NCBI RefSeq assembly: GCF_001941945.1
Contig: NZ_CP015583.1
Coordinates: forward strand, 1,626,001 to 1,690,000
Source of the DNA: Roseomonas gilardii
Lineage (GTDB): Bacteria; Pseudomonadota; Alphaproteobacteria; Acetobacterales; Acetobacteraceae
Reading direction: 5' to 3'
Length of the DNA stretch: 64,000 bases
Part shown: positions 1 through 9,129 of the stretch, piece by piece
Layout: each line of letters opens with the position of its first letter
How positions within the stretch are numbered: the first letter of the stretch is position 1
Notes under the pieces: model-generated
Seen by the model: only the letters and a program-made list of their open reading frames with translations
Database searches by the model: none
What the model was told of the DNA's origin: nothing
Made by a program: the position numbers and the translations under genes

Positions 1-436
1 CCAGCACCTTGCGCGCCACCGCCCCCGCGGCGACCCGCATCGCGGTCTCCCGCGCCGAGGACCGGCCGCCGCCGCGATAGTCGCGCACCCCGTATTTCAG
101 GTGGTAGGCGAGGTCGGCATGTCCCGGGCGGAAGCGGTCGGCGATCTCCCCATAATCGCGGGAGCGCTGGTCCTGGTTGGTGATCTCCAGCGCGATCGGA
201 GTGCCGGTGGTCAGGCCCTCGAAGGTGCCGGACAGGATGCGGACCTCGTCCGGCTCCTGCCGCTGCGTCACGAGCTTCGACTGGCCGGGGCGGCGCTTGT
301 CGAGGAAGGGCTGGATATCCGCCTCGGCGAGCGGAAGGCCGGGCGGGCAGCCATCCACGACGCAGCCGATGGCGGGGCCGTGGCTCTCCCCCCAGGTGGT
401 CACGCGGAACAGGTGGCCGAAGCTGTTGTGCGACAT
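1..436 (-). CDS. aroC: Chorismate synthase, N-terminal part (runs off the window)
   Basis: Last step of the shikimate pathway: converts 5-enolpyruvylshikimate-3-phosphate to chorismate using reduced FMN. The visible 145 codons begin [20 protein letters not shown], the characteristic start of the family with the conserved GESHG segment, and continue through the RRPGQS and [13 protein letters not shown] segments that bind FMN and substrate. The C-terminal part lies left of base 1, so the gene is partial only because of the window edge. It follows fabI by 34 bases on the same strand and is probably co-transcribed with it. No clear Shine-Dalgarno precedes the ATG. Confidence 0.95.
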   Translation of the reverse strand, partial: MSHNSFGHLFRVTTWGESHGPAIGCVVDGCPPGLPLAEADIQPFLDKRRPGQSKLVTQRQEPDEVRILSGTFEGLTTGTPIALEITNQDQRSRDYGEIADRFRPGHADLAYHLKYGVRDYRGGGRSSARETAMRVAAGAVARKVL

Positions 437-470
437 GGGGGGAGGGAGCCTGGAATGCGGGGAAGGGCGG

Positions 471-1313
471 TCAGCCCTTCTCCACCGTGATGTCGGGGGC
501 GTCGGGATTCTTCATGCCGACGGTGTGATAGCCGCAATCCACGTGGTGGACCTCGCCGGTGACGCCGGTCGAAAGGCCGGACAGGAAATAGAGGCCGGAA
601 TTGCCCACTTCCTCCAGCCCGACATTGCGGCGCATCGGCGCGTTGTACTGGTTCCACTTCAGGATGTAGCGGAAATCGCCGATGCCGGAGGCGGCGAGCG
701 TCTTGATCGGCCCGGCGCTGATCGCGTTCACCCGGATGCCGCGGTCGCCGAGATCGGCGGCCATGTAGCGCACCGAGGCCTCCAGCGCCGCCTTGGCCAC
801 GCCCATGACGTTGTAGTGAGGCATCACCCGCTCGGCGCCCAGATAGGTGAGCGTCAGCAGCGAGCCGCCGTCGTTCATCATCGCCGCCGCGTGCTTCGCG
901 ACGGAAACGAAGGAGAAGCAGGAGATGTCCATCGCCTGCAGGAAGGCCTCGCGCGGCGTGTCGAGATAGCGCCCGCGCAGGTACTCCTTGTTGGCGAAGC
1001 CGATGGCATGGACCAGGAAGTCCAGCTTGCCCCAGCGCTCGCCGAGCGTCTGGAACACCGCCTCCACCGAGGCGTCGTCGGCCACGTCGCAGGGCATCAC
1101 CAGGTCGCTGCCGACGCTGGTGGCCAGGGGGCGGACGCGCTTCTCCAGCGCCTCGCCCTGATAGGTGAAGGCCAGATCGCCGCCCTGGGCCGCCACCGAC
1201 CGGGCGATGGCCCAGGCGATGGAACGGTCGTTGGCGACACCCATGACGAGGCCGCGCTTGCCCGCCATCAGGTTGCCCGTCGGAATCTTATGTTCTTGCG
1301 CAGTATCGGTCAT
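471..1313 (-). CDS. fabI: Enoyl-[acyl-carrier-protein] reductase [NADH]
   Basis: Cytosolic enzyme that reduces trans-2-enoyl-ACP in each cycle of type II fatty acid synthesis; the family is the target of triclosan and isoniazid-like inhibitors. The 280-residue product has the divergent SDR nucleotide site [10 protein letters not shown] near residue 26 and the FabI active-site pattern: Tyr157 (in TYLG), Tyr167 and Lys174 (Y-x6-K). The ATG giving [11 protein letters not shown] is preferred because the family starts just before the first beta strand; longer in-frame extensions run into the divergent pdxH. It is divergent from pdxH across about 100 bases and probably leads an operon with aroC. 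Confidence 0.95.
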   Translation of the reverse strand: MTDTAQEHKIPTGNLMAGKRGLVMGVANDRSIAWAIARSVAAQGGDLAFTYQGEALEKRVRPLATSVGSDLVMPCDVADDASVEAVFQTLGERWGKLDFLVHAIGFANKEYLRGRYLDTPREAFLQAMDISCFSFVSVAKHAAAMMNDGGSLLTLTYLGAERVMPHYNVMGVAKAALEASVRYMAADLGDRGIRVNAISAGPIKTLAASGIGDFRYILKWNQYNAPMRRNVGLEEVGNSGLYFLSGLSTGVTGEVHHVDCGYHTVGMKNPDAPDITVEKG

Positions 1314-1415
1314 GCGGTGTGGTCCCGAGGCACCGGTCCTGCGACCGGCCGTGATGTTGCGGCGGGGCCGGAGGGGTGGCACATGCCTTCCGACCCGGCA
1401 AGAGGGCAAGGGATC

Positions 1416-2030
1416 ATGAACGCCACCCTGGACGCCAATACGGACTTCACCCTGACCACCGATCCGGTCGCGCTCTTCGGCGAATGGATGCGCGCGGCCG
1501 AGGCCAGCGAGCCGAACGACCCGAACGCCATGTGCCTCGCCACGGTGGGGGCGGATGGCCGCCCCGCCGCCCGGATCGTGCTGCTGAAGAGCGTGGATGG
1601 GGATGGCTTCATGTTCCACTCCCACTACACGGGCCGCAAGGGGCGGGAGCTGGAGGCCAACCCCTACGCGGCCCTGTGCTTCCACTGGAAGAGCCTGCAC
1701 CGGCAGGTGCGGGTCGAGGGGCGGGTCGAGCAGGCCACCCCGGCGGAATCCGATGCCTACTATGCCTCGCGCGCCCGGATCTCGCGCCTCGGCGCCTGGG
1801 CCTCGCGCCAGTCGGAGCCGCTGGCCGACCGGGCCGAGCTGGAGGCGCGGCTGCGGGAGGCGGAGCAGCGCTTCTCCGGCGAGGAAGTGCCCCGCCCGGA
1901 GCACTGGGGCGGCTTCCGCCTGGTCCCCGACAGCATCGAGTTCTGGCAGGACGCGCCCTACCGCCTGCATGACCGGGTGGTCTTCACCCGGGACGGCGAG
2001 GGCTGGGGGCGCCAGCGCCTCTACCCGTGA
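1416..2030 (+). CDS. pdxH: Pyridoxamine 5'-phosphate oxidase
   Basis: FMN-dependent oxidase that converts pyridoxine or pyridoxamine 5'-phosphate to pyridoxal 5'-phosphate, the last step of vitamin B6 synthesis and salvage. The 204-residue product carries the family pattern: DPNAMCLATVGADGRP, then ARIVLLKSVD, FHSHYTGRKGRELE (FMN and phosphate contacts), SRQSEPL and the C-terminal R-L-x-P end (WGRQRLYP). The ATG at 1416 is chosen because AAGGG lies just upstream; an in-frame ATG at 1383 would add 11 residues. Its stop codon overlaps the GTG start of the next gene, so the two are translationally coupled. Confidence 0.93.
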   Translation: MNATLDANTDFTLTTDPVALFGEWMRAAEASEPNDPNAMCLATVGADGRPAARIVLLKSVDGDGFMFHSHYTGRKGRELEANPYAALCFHWKSLHRQVRVEGRVEQATPAESDAYYASRARISRLGAWASRQSEPLADRAELEARLREAEQRFSGEEVPRPEHWGGFRLVPDSIEFWQDAPYRLHDRVVFTRDGEGWGRQRLYP

Positions 2031-3505
2031 GCCTGCCGCCGGAGCAGCGCGAGACGGGCGCCCTGCTGTCACGGCTGACCGGGGCGGCCGCGCCGCTGGA
2101 GACGCATATCTCCGCCATCTATGTCGGCGCGGACCGCACGCTGAAGCTGAAGAAGGCGGTGGCGCTGAGCTTCCTCGACTTCACCACCCTGGCGGCGCGG
2201 GAGCGTTTCTGCCGGCGGGAGCTGGAGGTCAACGCCCCCGCCGCGCCCGGCATCTACCGCACCGTGCATGCCATCACCGGCGGGGCCGGCGGGGCGCTCC
2301 GCCTGGATGGCGACGGGGAGGTGGTGGACTGGGTGCTGGAGATGGCGACCCTGCCCGCCGACGGCTTCCTGAACCTGATCGCGGCGCGCCACGGCGTGGA
2401 CGGCGCGCTGGCGGATGCGCTGGGCGACACGGTGGCGGCGCTGCATGCCACCCAGCCCGTGGTCGAGGGGCTGGACTCCGAGGCGGCGATGCAGCGCGTC
2501 CTTGCGGGCGCCGTCGAATCCTGCCGCCTGGCGAAGCTGCCGATGCCGGAGGTGGAGCGCCTGTCCGCCGGCCTCGGCGCGGCCTTCGCGGCTCGGCGGG
2601 GTCTGCTCAACGCCCGCGCCGCCGCCGGGCATGTGCGGCGCTGCCATGGCGACCTGCATCTCGGCAACCTCGTGCTCTGGCAGAAGCGGCCGGTGGCCTT
2701 CGACGCGCTGGAATTCGACGAGGTTCTGGCCACGGTGGACACCGGCTACGACCTCGCCTTCCTGCTGATGGACCTGGACCAGCGCGCCGACCGGGCCGCC
2801 GCCAACCGGACCCTGTCGCGCTATCTCGGCCGCACCGGGGATACCGGGCTGCTGGGCGGGCTGGCGCCCTGGCTCTCGCTGCGCGCCATGGTGCGGTCCT
2901 ATTGCGAGGTCCTGGCCGGCAAGGACGGGATGCCCTACCTGCGCGCCGCGCAACGCTACCTGGAACCCGCCCCGCCCGTCCTGCTGGCCATCGGCGGCCT
3001 GCCCGGCACCGGCAAGTCCTGGCTGGCCCGCGCCCTGGCGCCCGGGATCGGCGCGGCGCCCGGCGCGCTGGTGCTCCGCAGCGACGAGATCCGCAAGCGC
3101 CTCGCCGGGGTGGAGCCGGAGACCCGCCTGCCGCCCGGGGCCTATACCCCGGCCCGCAAGGCCGAGACCTACGCCGCCTTCCTGCGGGAGGCGCGCGAGG
3201 CCCTCTCCGGCGGCCATTCCGTGGTCGCCGACGCCACCTTCCTCGACCCGGCGCAGCGCGCGGGAATCGAGGCCGTGGCGCGGGAGGCGGGCTGCCCCTT
3301 CCTGGGCCTCTGGCTGGAGGCGCCGGTCGAGCTGCTGCGCGACCGCATCGCCGCGCGGCGCCACGATACCTCGGATGCCGACCTCGCCGTGCTGGAGGCC
3401 AGCGCGCGCCTCGATCCCGGCCCGCTCAACTGGGAAGCGGTGCGGGCGGATGATGATCCGGTCGCGGCCGCCACAGCCCTGCTGGCGCGGCTGCGGCCCG
3501 CCTGA
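2027..3505 (+). CDS. Bifunctional APH-like kinase / P-loop AAA protein
   Basis: A 492-residue two-domain protein. Residues 1 to about 300 resemble the aminoglycoside phosphotransferase/choline kinase fold, with the Brenner motif HGDLHLGN at 207-214 (catalytic Asp209) and a metal-binding Asp in AFDALEFDE. Residues about 318-492 form a small P-loop kinase with Walker A GLPGTGKS ending at Ser331 and zeta-toxin/Zta-like features (LRSDEIRKR, VVADATFL). The substrate is unknown; such fusions are often annotated as aminoglycoside phosphotransferase, but resistance should not be inferred. The GTG start overlaps the pdxH stop (GTGA). Confidence 0.8.
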   Translation: MSLPPEQRETGALLSRLTGAAAPLETHISAIYVGADRTLKLKKAVALSFLDFTTLAARERFCRRELEVNAPAAPGIYRTVHAITGGAGGALRLDGDGEVVDWVLEMATLPADGFLNLIAARHGVDGALADALGDTVAALHATQPVVEGLDSEAAMQRVLAGAVESCRLAKLPMPEVERLSAGLGAAFAARRGLLNARAAAGHVRRCHGDLHLGNLVLWQKRPVAFDALEFDEVLATVDTGYDLAFLLMDLDQRADRAAANRTLSRYLGRTGDTGLLGGLAPWLSLRAMVRSYCEVLAGKDGMPYLRAAQRYLEPAPPVLLAIGGLPGTGKSWLARALAPGIGAAPGALVLRSDEIRKRLAGVEPETRLPPGAYTPARKAETYAAFLREAREALSGGHSVVADATFLDPAQRAGIEAVAREAGCPFLGLWLEAPVELLRDRIAARRHDTSDADLAVLEASARLDPGPLNWEAVRADDDPVAAATALLARLRPA

Positions 3506-3539
3506 GCAACGGCCCTGAGCGACGGCCCTGAGCGACTGC
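3501..3539 (+). repeat. Three tandem copies of a 13-bp unit across the stop codon
   Basis: The unit CCTGAGCGACGGC and two close variants follow one another directly at 3501-3513, 3514-3526 and 3527-3539. The first copy contains the TGA stop of the APH/P-loop gene, so the repeat begins inside the gene and runs into the spacer. There is no dyad symmetry, so it is not a terminator. It looks like local slippage duplication. Confidence 0.7.
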
Positions 3540-3706
3540 CGGTTGCATCCGTGCCTCGCTTGGTGATTGCATCCCCTCCGCGCGACTTGCCCCGCGGCCC
3601 CGGCGGCGGGACAATCCGGGCCGAGGCCCACCCTCCGGTCGGCGCGGCGCTTCGGGGCAGGCCCCCGGGCCCGCCGTGCGCGACCGGGCCGATAGGAAGC
3701 AGTTCC

Positions 3707-4582
3707 ATGGCTTACCGCCGAATCCTTCTCCCCCTGACCGGTACGGCCGCGGGAGAAGCCGCCCTCCAGACGGCGCTGATGATGGCGCGGATCTGGCACA
3801 GCCACGTCCATTGCCTGCATGTCCGCGTCGATGCGCGCGACGTGGCGCCGCTGGCCGGCGAAGGGCTCTCCGGCGCCATGATCGAGGAGATGATGGCCGC
3901 CACCGAACGCGAGAGCGGCGACCGCGCCCATCGCGTGCGGGCGCTCTTCGACCGCTTCGTGGCGAGCAAGGACGTGCAGATCGCGACCAACGCCGCCACC
4001 GCCAACAAGGCGAACGCGGCGACCCTGTCCTTCGAGAGCGTGGCGGGGCGGGAGGAGGATCTCGTCGCCCAGCAGTCGCGCCTCTACGACCTGGCGATCG
4101 TGCCGCATCCGGAGGCGGGGGAGGATGTCTCCTCCTCCGACGCGCTGCACGCGGTGCTGTTCGACAGCGGGCGGCCCGTGCTGATCGCGCCGCGCCTGCC
4201 GCCCGAGACCATCGGCACGCGGGTCTGCTGCGCCTGGAACGGCACGGCGGAAAGCGCCGCCGCCATCGCCGCCGCGCTGCCCTGGCTGCACCATGCCTCG
4301 GCGGTGCAGCTCCTCTACGCCACCGGCTACCAGCGGCGCGGGCCGGCGGTGGACGGCATCCTCTCCTATCTCCGCTGGCACAGCATCGAGGCCGAGGCCA
4401 AGGAGTTCCAGCCGGTGAGCAAGGATATCGGCGCCGGCCTCCTGACCGCCGCCAAGGATTTCGGGGCGGACCTGCTCTGCATGGGCGCCTACAGCCATTC
4501 CCGGCTGCGGCAGCTCATCCTGGGCGGCGTCACGCGGCACGTGCTGGAGAACGCGGACATCCCCGTCCTGATGTGCCGTTGA
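3707..4582 (+). CDS. Universal stress protein (UspA family), tandem type
   Basis: A 291-residue cytosolic protein with two Usp-like halves. The N-terminal half opens with YRRILLPLTGT, as Usp domains do. The C-terminal half ends with MGAYSHSRLRQLILGGVTRH, a version of the G-x2-G-x9-G(S/T) ATP-binding loop, followed by the usual ADIPVLM strand. Proteins of this build are common in alphaproteobacteria and are linked to stress survival; no specific role can be read from the sequence. ATG start with 200 bases of spacer upstream. It converges on the SDR gene, and a hairpin lies between them. Confidence 0.85.
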   Translation: MAYRRILLPLTGTAAGEAALQTALMMARIWHSHVHCLHVRVDARDVAPLAGEGLSGAMIEEMMAATERESGDRAHRVRALFDRFVASKDVQIATNAATANKANAATLSFESVAGREEDLVAQQSRLYDLAIVPHPEAGEDVSSSDALHAVLFDSGRPVLIAPRLPPETIGTRVCCAWNGTAESAAAIAAALPWLHHASAVQLLYATGYQRRGPAVDGILSYLRWHSIEAEAKEFQPVSKDIGAGLLTAAKDFGADLLCMGAYSHSRLRQLILGGVTRHVLENADIPVLMCR

Positions 4583-4591
4583 AGGTCCGGA

Positions 4592-4610
4592 GGGAGGCTC
4601 CGCGCCTCCC
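4592..4610. terminator. Hairpin between convergent uspA and SDR genes
   Basis: GGGAGGC and GCCTCCC form a perfect 7-bp inverted repeat around a 5-base loop, ten bases after the uspA stop and ten bases before the convergent SDR stop. A C-rich rather than T-rich tract follows. It may serve both strands. Confidence 0.5.
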
Positions 4611-4619
4611 CCCGTCCCG

Positions 4620-5645
4620 TCACGGCATGCCGGCGCCGCCCGAGGCCCCGAAGACCTGCCCGGTGATGTAGCTGCCATCCGCCGCGGCGAGCTGCACGTA
4701 GATCGGCGCGATCTCGGCCGGCTGCCCCGGCCTGCCCAGCGGGGTCTGCGCGCCGAAGCTCTTCAGGTTGTCCTCGGTCTGCCCGCCCGCGACCTGCAAC
4801 GGCGTCCAGAAGGGTCCCGGCGCCACGGCGTTCACGCGGATGCCGCGCTTCGCGAGCTGCTTCGCCAGCCCCTTGGAGAAGTTCATGATCGCCGCCTTGG
4901 TCATGGCGTAGTCGAGCAGGATCTCGCTCGGCTGATAGGCATTGACCGAGCTGGTGTTCACGATGGCGGAGCCGGGCTTCAGGTGCGGCACAGCCGCCTT
5001 GGTGATCCAGAACATCGCATAGATGTTCGTGCGCACCGTCCAGTCGAAATCCTCCTCGCTGAGGTCGAGGATGGAGTCGTGGTGATGCTGGCGGGCGGCG
5101 TTGTTCACCAGGATGTCCAGCCCGCCCAGCCCGTCCACCGCATCCTGCACCAGCTTGCGGCAGAACCCGGCATCCCGGATGTCGCCGGGCAGGAGCACCG
5201 CCTTGCGCCCGGCCTCGCGGATCAGCCCCGCCACCTGCTGCGCGTCCTCCTCTTCCGCCGGCAGGTAGCCGATGGCGACATCCGCGCCCTCGCGGGCATA
5301 GGCGATGGCGGCAGCGCGGCCGATGCCGGAATCCCCCCCGGTGATGAGCGCCTTGCGCCCGGCGAGACGGCCGCTGCCGCGATAGCTCTTCTCGCCATGA
5401 TCGGGCGGCGGGGTCATCCGGCTGGCGAGTCCCGGCCAGGGCTGGGTCTGCGGCTGGAAAGGCGGGGCGGGATAGGCCGCGCGCGGGTCCTCCAGCTTCG
5501 GCGCGGCGCCGGGGGAGGCCTGCGGAGCGGTGCCCTGGGCCTGCGCCGTGGAGGCCAGCCCCGGCACCACCATCGCCGCGGCCAGCCCCGCCGCGGTCCC
5601 CTGCATCAGCCTGCGGCGGGAGGCGCTGCTCTCGTCCTGGTCCAT
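4620..5645 (-). CDS. SDR family oxidoreductase with Tat-type leader
   Basis: A 341-residue short-chain dehydrogenase of the YhxC/general stress protein 39-like group. The Rossmann motif is ITGGDSGIG, followed by NNAA, a catalytic Ser in NTSSVNAY, then Y-x3-K (YAMTK) and VAPGPFWTPL; the C-terminal segment GSYITGQVFGASGG is typical. The first 40 residues carry a twin-arginine pattern (SRRRLMQ), a hydrophobic stretch and an AQA cleavage site, suggesting export of the folded enzyme with its cofactor. The ATG at 5645 is chosen because it sits just before this leader. Substrate unknown; relatives act on sugars, polyols or aldehydes. Confidence 0.85.
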   Translation of the reverse strand: MDQDESSASRRRLMQGTAAGLAAAMVVPGLASTAQAQGTAPQASPGAAPKLEDPRAAYPAPPFQPQTQPWPGLASRMTPPPDHGEKSYRGSGRLAGRKALITGGDSGIGRAAAIAYAREGADVAIGYLPAEEEDAQQVAGLIREAGRKAVLLPGDIRDAGFCRKLVQDAVDGLGGLDILVNNAARQHHHDSILDLSEEDFDWTVRTNIYAMFWITKAAVPHLKPGSAIVNTSSVNAYQPSEILLDYAMTKAAIMNFSKGLAKQLAKRGIRVNAVAPGPFWTPLQVAGGQTEDNLKSFGAQTPLGRPGQPAEIAPIYVQLAAADGSYITGQVFGASGGAGMP

Positions 5646-5828
5646 GGCGGTTCTCCTGTCCGTGTCGCGGGGAAGGAGGGCGCCGCGCCCGATGGTCACC
5701 CCATCGGCGCCACGCACCTCGCACCCGCGAAACGCCCGCCAGGGAAGGCCGGTGTCTTGTAGCGGTGTCACAGCCCGGCGAGGCCATGCCGGAATGGAAC
5801 CGGCATGCACCTCGTCGGACAGAGCGCC

Positions 5829-7406
5829 TCAGTCCGCCGGACGCACGTCCTGGGCGCGCGTGTATTCGTCCGCGCGGGCGTCGATGGTCAGCCCATGGCG
5901 CAGCGCCCAGGCGTTCTTCTGGATGTGGATCGGGATCAGCCCCGTATCCGCCATCGCCATCCGCGTCGCTTCCTGCAGGATCGCTTCCCGCTTCGCGTCG
6001 TCGAGGGTCCGCATGGCCTCGTTCAGCTTCGCGTCGAAGGCGGGGTTTGAGTAGTGCCCGCGGTTGGAGGCGCCGGTGCCCAGCTCCTTGTCCTGCGTCG
6101 CCAGCAGGGCACGCAGCATGGTGGAGGCCTCGCCGCTCGTCGCCGCCAGGCCCATCAGGTGGACGCTGGTGTCGCCACGGCTGGCGCGGGCGATGAAGGC
6201 GGTGAAGGGCTGCGCATCGACCTGGGTCCGCACGCCGATCCGCGTCCACATCTGCCCCACGGCCTGGATGATCCGCGCATCGTTCATGTAGCGGTCGTTG
6301 GGGCCGTGGATGGTGATGCGGAAGCCCTGCGGATAGCCCGCCTCGGCCAGCAGCTTCTTCGCCGCCTCCGGATCGGGTTTCGGCGCCGGCAGGTCGGGCA
6401 CGTAGCCGGTGGTGCCCGCCGCCATCACCTGCCCGGTGGGAACCGTCGCATCCTCCATCACCCGTGCCGCGATGGCCTGGCGGTCGATGGCGATCGACAG
6501 CGCCTTGCGCACCCGCGCGTCGCGCAGCGGGTTGCGGCCGAGCTTCTGCCCGTCCGGCCCGGTGACGAAAGGCGAATCACCCTCGTTGCCCTGGTCCATC
6601 GCGAGATAGATCAGGCGCAGCCCGACCGTCTCCGCGACATTGATCCGCTTGTCGTCGCGCAGCCGCTTCAGGTCGCTCGTCGGCACCTGGTCGATCGCGT
6701 CCACGTCGCCCGCCAGCAGCGCGGCGGTGCGCGCGGCGTCGCTGGTGATCATGCGGTAATGCACCTTGGACCAGTGCGCCTTGTCGCCCCAGTAGGCGTC
6801 GTTGCGCTCCAGCTCGATCCGGTCGCCGCTGCGATAGGAGACGAGGCGGAAGGGGCCGGTGCCGATCGCCGCCTTGCCGCTGTTGAAGTCCTCGGTCGTC
6901 GCGCCCTCATGCGTCTGCCGGTCCAGCATCATGACGTTGACGAGGTCGGTCGGCAGCAGCGGATAGGGCGCCTCCGTGTGGAAGCGGACGGTCAGCGGAT
7001 CGACGATCTCGACGCGCTTGATGGCCCGGACATACTGCGCGAAGGACGAAGGCGAATTCGGCACCGTCGGCACGCGCGCGATGGTGAAGGCGACATCCTC
7101 TGCCGTGAAGTCCTGCCCGTTATGGAACTTCACGCCGGGGCGCAGCTTGAACTCCCAGGTCGTCTCGTCCACCGGGCGCCAGGACAGGGCGAGGCCGGGC
7201 TGCGGCCGCACATTCGCGTCCGTGGCCACCAGCGTGCCGAAGACCATCCCGGCCACGCCCGAATTCGGCGTGAGGTTGTGGTAGTGCGGGTCCATCGAGG
7301 TGACCTGCGCGCCCACGCCCATGGTCAGCTCCTGCGCGCGCGCCTCCGCCGTGGCGAGGGTGAGCGAAAGCGCGGCGATTCCGCCGAGAAGGGCTCGTTT
7401 CAGCAT
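5829..7406 (-). CDS. ABC transporter substrate-binding protein, family 5
   Basis: Periplasmic binding protein of the SBP_bac_5 (dipeptide/oligopeptide/nickel) family, 525 residues, usual length. A signal peptide (KRALLGGIAALSLTLATAEA) ends at ARA-QE. Family segments follow in order: MDPHYHNLTPNS, a G-L-A-L-S-W strand, WEFKLRPGVKFHNG, TAEDV, GTGPFRLV, and RKALSIAIDRQAI. The ATG at 7406 has GGAG six bases upstream (7413-7416); an ATG 12 bases earlier has no such site. No permease or ATPase genes are adjacent, so it either works with a distant transporter or is an orphan. The M20 amidohydrolase upstream on the same strand suggests an amide or peptide-like ligand. Confidence 0.88.
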   Translation of the reverse strand: MLKRALLGGIAALSLTLATAEARAQELTMGVGAQVTSMDPHYHNLTPNSGVAGMVFGTLVATDANVRPQPGLALSWRPVDETTWEFKLRPGVKFHNGQDFTAEDVAFTIARVPTVPNSPSSFAQYVRAIKRVEIVDPLTVRFHTEAPYPLLPTDLVNVMMLDRQTHEGATTEDFNSGKAAIGTGPFRLVSYRSGDRIELERNDAYWGDKAHWSKVHYRMITSDAARTAALLAGDVDAIDQVPTSDLKRLRDDKRINVAETVGLRLIYLAMDQGNEGDSPFVTGPDGQKLGRNPLRDARVRKALSIAIDRQAIAARVMEDATVPTGQVMAAGTTGYVPDLPAPKPDPEAAKKLLAEAGYPQGFRITIHGPNDRYMNDARIIQAVGQMWTRIGVRTQVDAQPFTAFIARASRGDTSVHLMGLAATSGEASTMLRALLATQDKELGTGASNRGHYSNPAFDAKLNEAMRTLDDAKREAILQEATRMAMADTGLIPIHIQKNAWALRHGLTIDARADEYTRAQDVRPAD

Positions 7407-7571
7407 GGTGGTCTCCATCCGTGTGTCTGGCGTGTCCGGTCCGGCCGCTGCGGGCGGCTCTGGGCCCCGGAAGCGACGGGGCTCCGGGGCGAGGGGTGGT
7501 GCCGGGCGGGCGGCTCATGGCCCCCCCCTGGCACGCCCATGGTTGACGCCGCGTGAACGGCGGCGCGCGGT

Positions 7572-9011
7572 TCAGCCGCGCTGCTGGCGCAGCGGCGGCG
7601 GCAGCACCTCGCCGGGGATCGGGCAGGCATAGGGCCTGCCGCCCGTCCGCTCGCGCAGCTCGGCCTTGGCGCGGGCCAGCAGCTCCGGGTCGCGGAAGGC
7701 ATCGAGCGCCGTGGCCGCCATGGCCTTGGCCGCCTGCACCATGCCCTTGTGCGCGTGCGGGCTCTTGCCCTGCGCCACCGCCTGCCAGGTGTGGAAGGGC
7801 GTGCCCACGGCCCAGGTGGCGCCCCAGCACTGCACGACCGGCACGATCTGGCTGACATCGCCCACATCGGTGGAGCCGTTGCCGGCGCGCGAACGGCCAT
7901 CGAAGGGCAGCACGCCCTCGTGCAGCACCTGCGCGCCCACCTCCTCCGGGGCGCCCACAGCCCCGATGCTGTCGGCGATGTCCTCCTCGCTCAGCGAGCG
8001 GCGCAGCTCGGCGGCGAAGCGGCGGTCCGCCTCGTCGAAGGCCGGCGCGCCGAGGCGGAGCAGGTTCTCATGCATCCGCATCTCCAGCGCCGTGTTCGGG
8101 ATGGTGTCGGAGCAGGCCTTGTCGATCTCCATGCTCATCCGCGTGCCGGTCATGATCGCGGCGCCCTCGGCGCAGGCCTTCACCCGCTCGAACAGGGCCT
8201 GCGCCTCCTTCACGCGCGGGCCGCGGATCAGATAGAGCACCTCGGCCTCCGCCTGCACCACGTTGGGCGAGACGCCGCCGCTGTTGGTGATGGCGTAATG
8301 CACGCGGCAGTCCAGCGGCATGTGCTCGCGCAGGTAGTTCACGCCGACATTCATGAGCTCCACCGCATCCAGCGCCGAGCGGCCCAGCCAGGGCGAGCCC
8401 GCCGCGTGCGAGGCACGGCCATGGAAGCGGAAATAGACCTGGAAATTGGCCAGCGAGCGGGAGGACATGACGCTGCTCACCACGCCCGGATGCCAGGAAA
8501 CGGCCGCGTCGAGGTCGTCGAAGGCACCCTCGCGCGCCATGAAGGTCTTGCCGGAGCCGCCTTCCTCGCCCGGGCAGCCATAATAGCGCACCGTGCCGGA
8601 CAGGTCGTTCGCCGCCAGCGCGTCGCGCGCCGCCACGGCGGCCAGCATGGTCCCGGCGCCGAGCAGGTTGTGGCCGCAGCCATGGCCGGTGGCGCCGGGG
8701 GTGACGGGCTTCGGCTCCGCCGCCCCGGCCTCCTGGCTCAGCCCGGCCAGGGCGTCGAACTCGCCCAGGAAGCCCAGCACCGGGCCGCCGGACCCGGCCT
8801 CGGCCATGAAGGCGGTCGGGATGCCGCCGACATTGCGGGTGACACGGAAGCCCTCGGCCTCCAGCAGCGCGATCTGCTCCTCGACCGACCTGTGTTCCTG
8901 GAAGCGCAGCTCGGCATGGCCCCAGATCCGGTCGGCCACGGCGGTGAAGGCGGGGCTCTTGGCCTCGACCTCGGCGGAGAGCCGGTCGAGGGAGATCGGA
9001 TCGTTGCGCAT
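7572..9011 (-). CDS. M20 family metallopeptidase/amidohydrolase (AbgB-like)
   Basis: A 479-residue cytosolic zinc or manganese hydrolase resembling AbgB, the p-aminobenzoyl-glutamate hydrolase subunit B. Seen: GHGCGHNLLG (metal ligands), the catalytic Glu pair in GCPGEEGGSGK, SWHPG, the dimerisation-domain segment FHGRASHAAGSPWLGRSALD, and the distal STDVGDVSQ and HTWQ elements. The family cleaves amide bonds of N-acyl or aminobenzoyl amino acids; the substrate here is not known. It lies upstream of the binding protein on the same strand, about 165 bases apart, and downstream of the hydroxyacid dehydrogenase, giving a plausible small catabolic set. Confidence 0.88.
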   Translation of the reverse strand: MRNDPISLDRLSAEVEAKSPAFTAVADRIWGHAELRFQEHRSVEEQIALLEAEGFRVTRNVGGIPTAFMAEAGSGGPVLGFLGEFDALAGLSQEAGAAEPKPVTPGATGHGCGHNLLGAGTMLAAVAARDALAANDLSGTVRYYGCPGEEGGSGKTFMAREGAFDDLDAAVSWHPGVVSSVMSSRSLANFQVYFRFHGRASHAAGSPWLGRSALDAVELMNVGVNYLREHMPLDCRVHYAITNSGGVSPNVVQAEAEVLYLIRGPRVKEAQALFERVKACAEGAAIMTGTRMSMEIDKACSDTIPNTALEMRMHENLLRLGAPAFDEADRRFAAELRRSLSEEDIADSIGAVGAPEEVGAQVLHEGVLPFDGRSRAGNGSTDVGDVSQIVPVVQCWGATWAVGTPFHTWQAVAQGKSPHAHKGMVQAAKAMAATALDAFRDPELLARAKAELRERTGGRPYACPIPGEVLPPPLRQQRG

Positions 9012-9095
9012 GCTCTCTCCTCAAGTCTCGCCGGCACGGGACCGGCATCGGGAATTCGGGGCGGGCTGTAGCATTTCCGCCTCCGGAAGTCCGCC

Positions 9096-9122
9096 GGCGG
9101 GGAGGATTTTTCCTCGCCCGCC
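9096..9122 (-). terminator. Hairpin after the hydroxyacid dehydrogenase
   Basis: Read on the minus strand, GGCGGGCGAGGA and TCCTCCCCGCC pair around AAAA with one bulged base, 8 bases after the dehydrogenase stop. No T tract follows, so it may be a pause or processing site rather than a full terminator. Confidence 0.35.
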
Positions 9123-9129
9123 GCCGATT

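Noticed and set aside
2027..3505. Aminoglycoside resistance gene
   Set aside because: The APH-like fold is shared with many small-molecule kinases; the P-loop fusion and housekeeping context do not support resistance.
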